NCBI GenBank assembly: GCA_964536465.1
Contig: CAZHXQ010000014.1
Coordinates: 1 to 29,838, forward strand
Direction of reading: 5' to 3'
DNA: 29,838 nucleotides
Source of the DNA: Mesolinea sp964536465
Lineage (GTDB): Bacteria > Chloroflexota > Anaerolineae > Anaerolineales > Anaerolineaceae
The notes under the pieces were generated by a model. That model did no database searches and was not told where the DNA came from. It worked only from the letters and a program-made list of their open reading frames with translations. The translations under genes were made by a program, and so were the position numbers. Below are positions 8,521-16,522 of this stretch, in pieces. How positions within the stretch are numbered: the first letter of the stretch is position 1; each line of letters begins with the position of its first letter.

Positions 8521-9774
8521 ATGAGAAAAATCTGGTATATCACACAAAAAGACCTTTTGTTGATCGTTCGCGATCCCATGGCATTGGTTTTTTATCTCCT
8601 GGCACCTTTTTTGTTGACTCTTGGCATGGCAGCCATAAGTGGATCCTTCAATTCAAGTGATAAGGGGCTTTCCAATATCCCTCTGGTAATCACCAACGCA
8701 GATCAAGACCAACTGGGAGATCGCCTGGTGACCGTTTTGCAGTCCGAAGAGTTGAATTCATTGATTTACCCGGTCTTGATAGACGATTTTGAAGAAGCGC
8801 GCAGGTTCGTCGACCAGCGTAAGGCCGTTGCGGCGCTTCTGATTCCGGTAGGTTTCACCCACAGCATCATTCCTGACTATAGACAACCTGTCTCTGATGA
8901 AGTTGTCATGCTGGAACTATTTACAGACGGAGAATCAACTTATTCTATTGGCGTTATTCGGGCAATTCTCGAGACATTTCTAAATGAAGTGGAATCTTCG
9001 CGCATCACCTATTCCACAGCCATGATCCAATTTGTGAATAATGGGCTTATCGCGGCTGAGGATTTACCCCTATTTATTGCCAATTTGTCATCTGAGATGG
9101 AGACTGCCGGTGACCCCAATATTGGATACAAGATTGTGAGCGATGAAAAGGTGGTGGAGAGTAACAACCTCAATTTCCTCGCTATCATGGCCCCGGGGAT
9201 GGCCTTGATGTTTTTGATGTATAACGTGACTTCTGCCGGTGTTTCATTTTTAATTGAACGTAGAAATTACACTTTACAGCGGAACCTGGTCAGCCCGACG
9301 CCCAGCCTTCAGATAATAATCGGCAAGACCTTTGGGATCTTCCTGCGAGGTTTTTTGCAGGTTCTCATCCTGATTCTCGCTTCCACCTTACTCTTCGGGC
9401 TCAATTGGGGTGACTGGCTCGGGGTTGTGGTGTTGATCGCGCTGGCTACCTACGCGGCGTGTGGATGGGGAATGTTCCTCACCAGTATCATGAAAACTCC
9501 TGCCCAAGTTACCGCTGCCGGAACGGCAGTCGGTCTCATTTTCGGAATGCTCGGCGGGGGCTTCCTGCCAATGGCAACGATGCCTGATTGGCTTCAAACT
9601 GTTGCCCGAATTTCACCAAATGCCTGGGGCAGCCAGGGTTTTATCATCCTTTCCTCTGGCGGCACATTGGTCAATCTAAGGCTGATCCTCCTGGCGCTCC
9701 TCGTTATGGGGACAGTATTGCTTGCCATGTCTTCAATCTTTTTCCGACGAATTATCCTCCAGGGAAATCATTAA
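8521..9774 (+). CDS. ABC-2 type exporter permease, subunit 1
   Basis: A 417-residue membrane subunit of the ABC-2/YhgE-like layout. One N-terminal helix (about 22-42) is followed by an extracytoplasmic domain of about 175 residues, then about five helices from residue 225 to the end. The motif pattern ERRNYTLQRNLVSPTPSLQIIIGK before the helix bundle is typical of ABC-2 permeases (the segment that contacts the ATPase). It starts 4 bases after the ATPase stop and is translationally close to the next permease. It likely forms a heterodimer with subunit 2, since the two sequences are clearly different. Confidence 0.9.
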   Translation: MRKIWYITQKDLLLIVRDPMALVFYLLAPFLLTLGMAAISGSFNSSDKGLSNIPLVITNADQDQLGDRLVTVLQSEELNSLIYPVLIDDFEEARRFVDQRKAVAALLIPVGFTHSIIPDYRQPVSDEVVMLELFTDGESTYSIGVIRAILETFLNEVESSRITYSTAMIQFVNNGLIAAEDLPLFIANLSSEMETAGDPNIGYKIVSDEKVVESNNLNFLAIMAPGMALMFLMYNVTSAGVSFLIERRNYTLQRNLVSPTPSLQIIIGKTFGIFLRGFLQVLILILASTLLFGLNWGDWLGVVVLIALATYAACGWGMFLTSIMKTPAQVTAAGTAVGLIFGMLGGGFLPMATMPDWLQTVARISPNAWGSQGFIILSSGGTLVNLRLILLALLVMGTVLLAMSSIFFRRIILQGNH

Positions 9775-9776
9775 CC

Positions 9777-10970
9777 ATGATCAAAATAATAAACATAATC
9801 AAAAAGGATGTCAGACTGTATTTTAATTCACCAGTCTCGCTTGTGTTTTTCATCGTCTTGCCGATTTTATTTACGGTCATCCTCTCAGTGGCAACAGGTG
9901 GATTTGAGGATACCACTGTCGTGTTAAATTACATTAATCAGGCTGATTCTCCGCTTGCAAACAGCCTGTTGGAAATATTAAATGAGGATGATGCAATCGA
10001 ACTGAAAGAAATCGATTTGGAGAATGCCCGCGAAAGGTACGAGTCTGGTGACCTGGCAGTATATATGGTCATCCCGGCAGATTTCAACAGTGACAGTCTG
10101 CTAAAGGGGGCCTTGACCGTCCAACTTTATCAGCAGCCTAATCGTATAGTCAGTCAAACCATCTACCAGGTGCTGCGATTGTCTCTTTCAAAGCTGACCA
10201 GCGCCGAGGCCAAACTGGAATCGGTGATGCGGGTCTATCAAAGACTGCATCCGGAGGTCGATAAGGCAGCTCTGGACGATTTGTCACAACAACTCCGGTC
10301 ACAGATACAGCTGGAAATTGCTCAGGCACCCAGCAGACTGGTTCAATCAGACAGCCAGACAGACGATGAAATCGTCTACGACGCAGCCACGAGTTCTTCG
10401 GCCGGGCAGCTGATCACCTGGGTTTTCATTCCGTTGGTAGGGCTGGCTGGGGGGATGGCTTACGATCGCCAGTTGGGTACCCTCAAACGTCTGCTTGCTA
10501 CTCCGACCAGCCGTCTGACCTATTTTTCAGCGACCATGCTGGGAAATGTCTTGATCGCGCTCGTTCAAATGTCCTTATTGATGATATTCGGCGCCTTGGT
10601 CCTGAAAGCACCCTGGCTGGAGCGTCCTCTGCCAACCTTTTTACTCCTCTTCACCTTTAGCCTGGCCTCGGCAGGGCTCGGGGCCTTTCTGGGTAGCCTT
10701 GTCAAGACTGAAGGGCAGGCTTCCTCGCTCAGCACAATAATTGGAATGACTTTTGCCCTACTTTCAGGAGCCTGGTTCCCTATTGAGCTTTTTCCTGACG
10801 TTATGCAACAAACGGCTAAGATTTTCCCCACCTATTGGGGCATGCGGGGATTGAAAGACATTCTGATCAGTAACAAGCCTCTGGAACAGATTTTACCAAC
10901 CATGGGCATTTTGCTCGGTTTTGCGGCACTTTTTCTGGCTTTGGGTCTGATCTTCTTCAAGACCGAATAA
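9777..10970 (+). CDS. ABC-2 type exporter permease, subunit 2
   Basis: A 397-residue membrane protein with the same layout as subunit 1: an N-terminal helix (about 21-41), an extracytoplasmic domain of about 170 residues, then a bundle of helices from about 215 to the end. The cytoplasmic segment AYDRQLGTLKRLLATPTS is the ABC-2 counterpart of the ERRNYTL segment in subunit 1. The frame is open further upstream to 9588, but that stretch overlaps subunit 1; the ATG at 9777, two bases after the upstream stop and starting MIKIINIIKKD, is the sensible start. Together with subunit 1 and the ATPase it makes a complete three-gene exporter. Confidence 0.9.
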   Translation: MIKIINIIKKDVRLYFNSPVSLVFFIVLPILFTVILSVATGGFEDTTVVLNYINQADSPLANSLLEILNEDDAIELKEIDLENARERYESGDLAVYMVIPADFNSDSLLKGALTVQLYQQPNRIVSQTIYQVLRLSLSKLTSAEAKLESVMRVYQRLHPEVDKAALDDLSQQLRSQIQLEIAQAPSRLVQSDSQTDDEIVYDAATSSSAGQLITWVFIPLVGLAGGMAYDRQLGTLKRLLATPTSRLTYFSATMLGNVLIALVQMSLLMIFGALVLKAPWLERPLPTFLLLFTFSLASAGLGAFLGSLVKTEGQASSLSTIIGMTFALLSGAWFPIELFPDVMQQTAKIFPTYWGMRGLKDILISNKPLEQILPTMGILLGFAALFLALGLIFFKTE

Positions 10971-11069
10971 TGCAGAGGACCGATTTTTTTCGAGCCCGCA
11001 CAGGGCTTGTCTCTCCTCATTGGTTGGCGCTGCGATTATGCCAGTCTCCAGCCCGACCGCCGGCAAATC

Positions 11070-11098
11070 AAAACGGAAGGAGCCTGTCCTTCCGTTTT
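11070..11098. terminator. Bidirectional intrinsic terminator between convergent operons
   Basis: A perfect 12-bp stem (AAAACGGAAGGA at 11070-11081, complement at 11087-11098) with a 5-base loop, A-run on one side and T-run on the other. It can stop both the exporter operon (+) and the peptide transporter operon (-), whose dppC-like gene ends at 11126. Confidence 0.85.
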
Positions 11099-11125
11099 GG
11101 TTGAAAAACAATCAAACGCAGTTTT

Positions 11126-12172
11126 CTAAGACTTGCCCCTCATGCGGGGGTCAAGTACATCGCGCATCGCGTCGCCAACCAGGTTCCAACCCATCACAAA
11201 CAAGGTCAGCGTCAAGCCGGGGAAGACCACAATATACCAGTAGCGATCAAGGTTAGTAATCCAGTTTCGCGCGAAACTCAGAATCTGACCCCAGTCCGCG
11301 TAGCCTACCTCAGTGCCGATACCCAGGAAAGAGAGCGCAGCGAAACCGAGAACCACGTCGCCTATACCCAGGCTGGCCAGAACCAGGGTGGGGAAGATCG
11401 CATTTGGCAGGACATGTTTAAACAGGATACGGTTTTTCTTGACACCAGAAACGGTGGCTGCCAAAACAAAATCTCGCTCTCTAATCGAAAGAATGTCCGA
11501 TCGAATCACGCGCGCGTAATGCATCCAGCCAAAAGAAATCATGGCAATCAGCGGCGGCAGCAAGCTTCGACCGAGAATTGGCGTCAGCACCGCCGAGAAG
11601 ATCAGCGCCATCATGATATACGGCAGGGTCATGAATATATCCGTTATCCTCATGATGACATTATCCACCCAACCACCATAATAGGCGGCTATTGAGCCCA
11701 GGATAACACCGATGGTCACCGTTAAAGCCACCACCAGCAGACCGGTCTTGAAGGCAGTGCGGGTGCCCCAAACAATACCGTAGAGGATGTCGTACTGACC
11801 CTGGGTAGTACCCAATACATGCGTCATTTCGGTTTTTCCTGTCAATGGCTCGTACCAAAACGGCACATCGGGCACTTTGCGCCCCCATTCGGCGCCGGGG
11901 GCTTTTGGCTCACCGCTGTAACCATCACGGGGCATTTTGAAGGGGTCTTTGTCCACCGGGGGCATGATCACCGGGGCGAAAATTGCGATCAGCACAAATA
12001 AGAATATTAATATGAAGCCAACAATGGACGCGGGCGTCTTGACCAATCCTTTAACAATTCTGTAGTTGTCTGTTCCCAGCGTTCTTTCCAGCCACGTGAT
12101 CTTTCGATCGCTGTAAACCTCATCGAGTATGCGGTTATCACCGCTGGGGATCAATTCAGAAGATTCATTCAT
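11126..12172 (-). CDS. Peptide ABC transporter permease, DppC/OppC family
   Basis: A 348-residue inner-membrane subunit, last gene of the peptide uptake operon. The N-terminal ~30 residues are cytoplasmic, then a first helix (about 49-70), a large periplasmic/external loop including VPDVPFWYEPLTG, and the permease core from about residue 150. The coupling motif that contacts the ATPases is visible as LAATVSGVKKNRILFKHVLPN, the usual EAA-type loop. The protein ends GDAMRDVLDPRMRGKS, the classic DppC C terminus. It starts 9 bases after the DppB-like stop. Dipeptide versus oligopeptide preference cannot be told. Confidence 0.94.
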   Translation of the reverse strand: MNESSELIPSGDNRILDEVYSDRKITWLERTLGTDNYRIVKGLVKTPASIVGFILIFLFVLIAIFAPVIMPPVDKDPFKMPRDGYSGEPKAPGAEWGRKVPDVPFWYEPLTGKTEMTHVLGTTQGQYDILYGIVWGTRTAFKTGLLVVALTVTIGVILGSIAAYYGGWVDNVIMRITDIFMTLPYIMMALIFSAVLTPILGRSLLPPLIAMISFGWMHYARVIRSDILSIRERDFVLAATVSGVKKNRILFKHVLPNAIFPTLVLASLGIGDVVLGFAALSFLGIGTEVGYADWGQILSFARNWITNLDRYWYIVVFPGLTLTLFVMGWNLVGDAMRDVLDPRMRGKS

Positions 12173-12181
12173 CTGGGCTCC

Positions 12182-13246
12182 TTAAGCGAGGCGGACCCTG
12201 GGGTCAATAAAGGCATAAACAATATCTATAACCAGGTTAGAAACAATCAGTATCGAACCGCTAAAGATTGCCAAACCCAGAACCGTGACGACATCCAGCT
12301 GGGCGGCTGCGTCTGCGGCAGCCTTACCAATTCCAGGATAGTTGAAAACTGTTTCGGTGATGACAACACCGCCCAACAATCCCACTATGCTTGAGCCAGC
12401 CATGGTAACGATAGGCAGCATGGCGTTAGGGCGGGCATGCTGGTTGATGACCGTCTTTTCACTCAAACCCTTGGCGCGTGCTGTGGTCACGTAGTCCATT
12501 CGCAATGTTTCCAACATGGAAGAGCGGGTCACACGCACATAAGTTGCCCAGTTGATATAAGACAGGGTGAGAATTGGCATGACCATGTGCCTGAGGGCGT
12601 CCCAAAATACATCAAAGCGTAAATTGAGCAGCGCGTCTATCGAAAGCAGGTGGGTATATTGCTTGAATTCACCCGAATAGACCAGCCGACTTACCCAGTC
12701 AGACATCTTGCCCGGGAAAAAGTATTGCGGTCCGGCATAGAGCAGCATCAGCAGCAACAAACCGAACACAAAGGTAGGAAAGGAGGTGCCAATAATGCTG
12801 TAAACCCTTGCAGCCTGGTCGATAAATTTGTTTTGGTTCACCGCGGCTTTCACACCCATCCAGATACCGACAGAGAGCATTGGAAAAATGGTCCAGAGCG
12901 CCAGGTCAACCGTGTTGGGAAAGCGATTTTTGACGATGTCGATGACGTCCTGCGATGCTGTCCGCGAATAACCAAAATCGCCAAACAAGATGCCCCCCTC
13001 ACGCTCACCGGTGACAGGATCTTTGATGCCCGTGAGCCAGATGCGGTATTGCGTCAGGAAAGGTTTGTCCAGACCGTATCGGGTGATAATGCCCTGGATT
13101 TGTTTATCGTTTTTTGGAAAGTCTTTGACATACAATGCTGACCGCTCGACCGGTCCGAGCAGCTGCAGCATCCCAAAAATGATCAGCGTGACACCAATCA
13201 ACAGCAATGGCACCATCAACAGCCGACGAATGATGTAATTGGTCAT
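12182..13246 (-). CDS. Peptide ABC transporter permease, DppB/OppB family
   Basis: A 354-residue inner-membrane subunit. It starts MTNYIIRRLLMVPLLLIGVT, the typical DppB opening with RR before the first helix, and about six helices follow. The EAA-type coupling loop reads TTARAKGLSEKTVINQHARPNA. The end VIDIVYAFIDPRVRLA is the classic C terminus of the family. It pairs with the DppC-like subunit immediately downstream to form the channel. It lies 132 bases after the binding protein gene, and the gap contains two stem-loops that may separate expression levels. Confidence 0.94.
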   Translation of the reverse strand: MTNYIIRRLLMVPLLLIGVTLIIFGMLQLLGPVERSALYVKDFPKNDKQIQGIITRYGLDKPFLTQYRIWLTGIKDPVTGEREGGILFGDFGYSRTASQDVIDIVKNRFPNTVDLALWTIFPMLSVGIWMGVKAAVNQNKFIDQAARVYSIIGTSFPTFVFGLLLLMLLYAGPQYFFPGKMSDWVSRLVYSGEFKQYTHLLSIDALLNLRFDVFWDALRHMVMPILTLSYINWATYVRVTRSSMLETLRMDYVTTARAKGLSEKTVINQHARPNAMLPIVTMAGSSIVGLLGGVVITETVFNYPGIGKAAADAAAQLDVVTVLGLAIFSGSILIVSNLVIDIVYAFIDPRVRLA

Positions 13247-13273
13247 AAAAGTTATCCTCTCAGTCCATTTTGC

Positions 13274-13356
13274 CTTCGGAACAGGCAGAAAATATTTTTC
13301 TACTCATTCCGAAGAAAAATGACTCCGGATTTGCGGGAGCCCTTACGGGCTCCCGC
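13274..13356 (-). other. Two intercistronic stem-loops between the binding-protein and DppB-like genes
   Basis: Within the 132-base gap there is a perfect 10-bp GC-rich stem (GCGGGAGCCC at 13333-13342, complement 13347-13356, loop of 4) and an 8-bp stem (CTTCGGAA at 13274-13281, complement 13307-13314). Read in the operon direction neither is followed by a U run, so they look more like mRNA-stabilising or attenuating structures than a full terminator. This is common downstream of binding-protein genes that need higher expression than their permeases. Confidence 0.6.
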
Positions 13357-13378
13357 TTTTTGAAGCAAACTAAAGTTA

Positions 13379-15436
13379 TTACTCAACAAAGAAGTTGAAG
13401 ATCAAGACATCCTGCTGCAGAGCGGGACGTCCGTAATACAGGCGCAGCGGTTGCCCATTGCCTTCTTCACATCCTTCGGTAATGAAGCGATCCAAACCGA
13501 GGAGGGAAGTATCAACAGAGCAGACGGGGATCGGGTCGTCATAGGCATTGGTCTCAGGATTGTAGATGGCGATTTCGCCAACCAACTGATCAACCTGAGG
13601 ACGCATGGCTGTGTCGACATCGATGTAGTCAGCTTCACCTGCCTGGAGCATGGCAAAACGAGTGCCGAATTCCGGTACGATTTTGATCGCAACGCGTTCG
13701 GTTTTCGCGGGCTCGCCCCAGTAACCTTCGAAGGCGGTCATGACGATTTCTTCACCAGGTGTCCAATGGTCCAGTTTGTAAGCCCCGGTTCCATTGGTGA
13801 TCTTGCTGAAGGGGTTGTCGGCAGACACCATGGCATAGGTATTCTGCCAGGTATCACATTCGCCATTCCAACCGCCGTTTTCAACGACCCATTCCTTGTC
13901 CATGATGGATCCCCAGCCCTGAGCGATAGTGGGCAACCAGGGGCCCCAACCTTGCGCGAGGGTGATGGTGACTGTATTGGCTTCATCATCGGTCTCGAAA
14001 TGAGAATAAACAGTTTCGCAGGCACCAATCAGTGTCTCTGCAGGATTGGCAATCAGCGTCTCGCGGCTGTCAGCGGAGGCAAAGTCATCCACAATACCGG
14101 TGATGTCATCAATGCCAACACCGAGGATAGGCTCAGCCAGCATCCACTGGGGTGAAGAATAACCACCCTGCAGCAGACCGCGGACAAAGGAATAAACAAC
14201 GTCTGAAGGGGTCAGATCGCCACCTTCGTGGAACTTGACGCCGTCGCGCAGTTTGAAGGTCCATTCGGTACCATCTTCGGAGACATCCCAGGATTCGGCA
14301 AGCTGACCAACGAATTCGTCAGTCTTGATACCATCGTAGTACACCAAAGTCTCGTAGACGTTCTGGATGATCTCACCGCTGGCGGTGTCGTAGCTCAAAG
14401 CCGGGTCAAGAGTGTCGGCATCACCAATGCTGGCATTGACGATCGTGGTCGGATCAGCCCCGCCGTCTTTGGCGATAGTTTTGTAGTATTCACCGGCAAA
14501 AATCGGGTTATAGATACGACCCGATAACCAGGCTTGTTCGTAGGTGTGCTGGGTAACCAGTACCACCGGGATACCAACGGCTTCATCGAAGTAAAGTTGG
14601 TTGAATTCTTTGTAGACTTCATGACGCTCGTCAGGATCCACCAGGGTTACACCTTCGTCCAGCAGGGCTTTGAATTGGACCTTCAGGTCGTCAGGCAGGT
14701 TCTGGCGGTTGCCATAGGTGCCTGTGGTGTAAGGCTGATACCAGTTGTGAGCATCGTGAATATCTTCCAGCCAGCCAGCGACCATAATGGGGAGTTTGTG
14801 GGCGCGTTGGGCAGCCAGGTAGGCAGCCCAGGGCAGGCCAAGAACTTCAAGGACAAATTTGTCGTTGATCTCAGCCAGGTTGTTCTGCAGAATTTCCGCA
14901 TATGTCTGGCGGGTGGCATTACCGGAGTTGTAACCCATCTGAAGTCTGAAACCCATCTCCCAGATATCATCGGGATCTTCCCCTGCGGGAATACCGTCTT
15001 TGTCTACGTCAGCCAATTTGAATTCTTCGGCAGCCTTTTCGAGGTCGAAGGTAAAGTAATCGGCATCAGGATCGTAGCCAGGCATACCAATCAGGGACAG
15101 AACCTTAGATTGGACGGCTTCACCCTGATAGATTTCATCGATGACAGCATCCCAATCAAACGCGTACGCAAAACCGCGGCGGACGTGGACATCATCGAAA
15201 ATGGTGGGGGGGGCACCGTTGCCATCGAGCATATTGGAACCGAGGTATTGGCTCATAGCAACCGGGCCTTCCTCAGTGGGTTCCTCTACAGGTTCTTCCA
15301 CTTCGGGTTCTCCCTCTACAGGTTCTTCCACTACCGGTTCAACCACAGGCTCTGTGGCGACGGTTGCGGGTTGGCAGGCTGCCAAGAGCATGCCCACAAC
15401 CAACAGCAAAGCAATTAAAACTGAAAACTTACGCAT
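13379..15436 (-). CDS. Peptide-binding lipoprotein (SBP_bac_5), circularly permuted domain order
   Basis: A 685-residue extracytoplasmic substrate-binding lipoprotein. A lipoprotein signal (residues 1-21) ends LLAAC with Cys21 as the lipidated residue; an acidic Pro/Glu/Val linker follows (22-60). Residues about 61-325 match what is normally the second part of SBP_bac_5: LGSNMLDGNGAP, VRRGFAYAFDW (85-95), the YNSGNATRQTYAEILQNNL block, the GWLEDIHDAHNWYQPYTTGTYG block and the terminal VYKEFNQLYFDEA/YNPIFAGEYY region. Residues 328-685 match what normally comes first: DPTTIV, IGDADTLDPA, LAESWDVSEDGTEWTFKLRDG (Trp383), VKFHEGGDLTPSDVVYSF, GTGAYKLDHWTPGEE and MLQAGEADYI. It ends RPALQQDVLIFNFFVE, where the GSNMLDGNG block would continue. 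A strong AAGGAGGAG ribosome site precedes the ATG. Family certain; permutation strongly supported by motif order. Confidence 0.93.
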   Translation of the reverse strand: MRKFSVLIALLLVVGMLLAACQPATVATEPVVEPVVEEPVEGEPEVEEPVEEPTEEGPVAMSQYLGSNMLDGNGAPPTIFDDVHVRRGFAYAFDWDAVIDEIYQGEAVQSKVLSLIGMPGYDPDADYFTFDLEKAAEEFKLADVDKDGIPAGEDPDDIWEMGFRLQMGYNSGNATRQTYAEILQNNLAEINDKFVLEVLGLPWAAYLAAQRAHKLPIMVAGWLEDIHDAHNWYQPYTTGTYGNRQNLPDDLKVQFKALLDEGVTLVDPDERHEVYKEFNQLYFDEAVGIPVVLVTQHTYEQAWLSGRIYNPIFAGEYYKTIAKDGGADPTTIVNASIGDADTLDPALSYDTASGEIIQNVYETLVYYDGIKTDEFVGQLAESWDVSEDGTEWTFKLRDGVKFHEGGDLTPSDVVYSFVRGLLQGGYSSPQWMLAEPILGVGIDDITGIVDDFASADSRETLIANPAETLIGACETVYSHFETDDEANTVTITLAQGWGPWLPTIAQGWGSIMDKEWVVENGGWNGECDTWQNTYAMVSADNPFSKITNGTGAYKLDHWTPGEEIVMTAFEGYWGEPAKTERVAIKIVPEFGTRFAMLQAGEADYIDVDTAMRPQVDQLVGEIAIYNPETNAYDDPIPVCSVDTSLLGLDRFITEGCEEGNGQPLRLYYGRPALQQDVLIFNFFVE
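15283..15332. repeat. 20-bp direct repeat inside the acidic linker of the binding lipoprotein
   Basis: CCTCTACAGGTTCTTCCACT occurs at 15283-15302 and again at 15313-15332, a 30-bp period (10 codons). It encodes the repeated VEEPVEGE-like acidic linker after the lipidated cysteine, so slippage could change linker length without breaking the frame. Confidence 0.85.
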
Positions 15437-15487
15437 TTTTCTCCTCCTTGAGAGAAATAAATTTGGATTCTTTGTTCTTCATCTTCT

Positions 15488-16522
15488 TCATATATTTTTT
15501 TCCTCTGATGTGACCTCCTTTGAGCGTATGGGCAGCTCGGTCTTGAAACATTCCACAAAATGACCGGGAAGGACTTCGCGGAATTCGGGTCTCCCCTTCT
15601 CACACTCCTCATCCGCCAGCGGGCAACGCGTTCTGAAACGGCAGCCAGAAGGCGGGTTGATGGGTGACGGGACGTCCCCTTCCATTACGATCCGATTGCT
15701 CTTTCGGTAATGTTCGGGGTTCGGAACCGGGATTGCTGACAGTAAAGCCCTGGTATAGGGATGGAGCGGGTTGTTGTAGATCTCGTTGCGATCGGCTAAT
15801 TCAACTATAATCCCAAGATACATGACCGCAACACGATCGCTGATGTGCTGCACCATGGAAAGATCGTGGGCGATGAACAAATAGGTCAGATTCAGGTCAC
15901 TCTGCAGGTCTTCAAACAGGTTGACAATCTGCGCCTGGATCGATACATCCAGCGCCGAGATGGGTTCGTCGCAGACGATAAAATCGGGGTTCATAGCCAG
16001 AGAACGGGCGATGCCGATGCGCTGGCGCTGTCCTCCGGAAAACTCGTGGGGGTAGCGGTGCATGAAGTCTGGGTCTAATTTCACCAGGCTCATCAACTCT
16101 TTCACGCGTTCATCAAGTTCCTTACCAGAGGCCATTTCAAAGGCCACCAGGGGCTCTGAAACAATATCCCTGACGGTCATTCTTGGGTTCAGGCTGGCAT
16201 ACGGGTCTTGAAAAATCATCTGAATGTGTTTGCGCATCTGGCGCATTTCTTCTTTTTTCAAACTGACGAGGTCAACGCCCTTGAAGAGGATCCTGCCGGC
16301 GGTGGGTTCATAGAGCTGAACGATGGCCCGACCTGTGGTTGTCTTCCCACAGCCCGATTCACCAACCAGTCCCAACGTTTCACCTTTCCTGATTTTGAAA
16401 GAGACCCCATCCACAGCTTTAACTGAACCCACCTGGCGCCGGATGATACCGCGGTAAATGGGAAAATGAACTTTCAGATCTTCAATTTGAACCAGGGCTT
16501 CATCATGGTTATTATTCTGCAT
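15488..16522 (-). CDS. Peptide ABC transporter ATP-binding protein, DppF/OppF family
   Basis: A 344-residue ATPase subunit. Walker A GESGCGKT is at 54-61; MIFQDPYASLNPRMTV (Q-loop), FSGGQRQRIGIARSLA (signature) and FIVCDEPISALDVSIQAQ (Walker B) follow. The oligopeptide transporter C-terminal extension has GCRFRTRCPLADEEC and a later Cys, the four-Cys pattern reported to hold a 4Fe-4S cluster in related transporters. The ATG at 16522 is preferred because GGGAG lies 8 bases upstream of it; an ATG 15 bases earlier has no good site. It overlaps the end of the DppD-like gene by 11 bases, indicating translational coupling. The binding lipoprotein gene follows after 51 bases. Confidence 0.94.
   Translation of the reverse strand: MQNNNHDEALVQIEDLKVHFPIYRGIIRRQVGSVKAVDGVSFKIRKGETLGLVGESGCGKTTTGRAIVQLYEPTAGRILFKGVDLVSLKKEEMRQMRKHIQMIFQDPYASLNPRMTVRDIVSEPLVAFEMASGKELDERVKELMSLVKLDPDFMHRYPHEFSGGQRQRIGIARSLAMNPDFIVCDEPISALDVSIQAQIVNLFEDLQSDLNLTYLFIAHDLSMVQHISDRVAVMYLGIIVELADRNEIYNNPLHPYTRALLSAIPVPNPEHYRKSNRIVMEGDVPSPINPPSGCRFRTRCPLADEECEKGRPEFREVLPGHFVECFKTELPIRSKEVTSEEKNI

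Noticed and set aside
9588..9776. Upstream extension of the second ABC-2 permease
   Set aside because: It overlaps the end of the first permease by almost 190 bases and reads as non-membrane, Cys/Pro-rich sequence; the ATG at 9777 gives a normal permease start.
12650..13141. 163-codon + strand frame antisense to the DppB-like gene
   Set aside because: Shadow of the permease; low-complexity Gln/His-rich translation and no ribosome site.
14534..15418. 294-codon open frame on the + strand, antisense to the binding lipoprotein
   Set aside because: It has no ribosome site, no recognisable domain and lies wholly opposite a clear gene; its Phe/His-rich composition is what the antisense of this gene gives.
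13379..15436. Two separate partial binding-protein genes or a frameshifted pseudogene
   Set aside because: One uninterrupted frame covers both halves with a single signal peptide, ribosome site and stop; no second start or lipobox precedes the DPTTIV half. A misassembly of tandem copies cannot be excluded and is listed as the refuting case.
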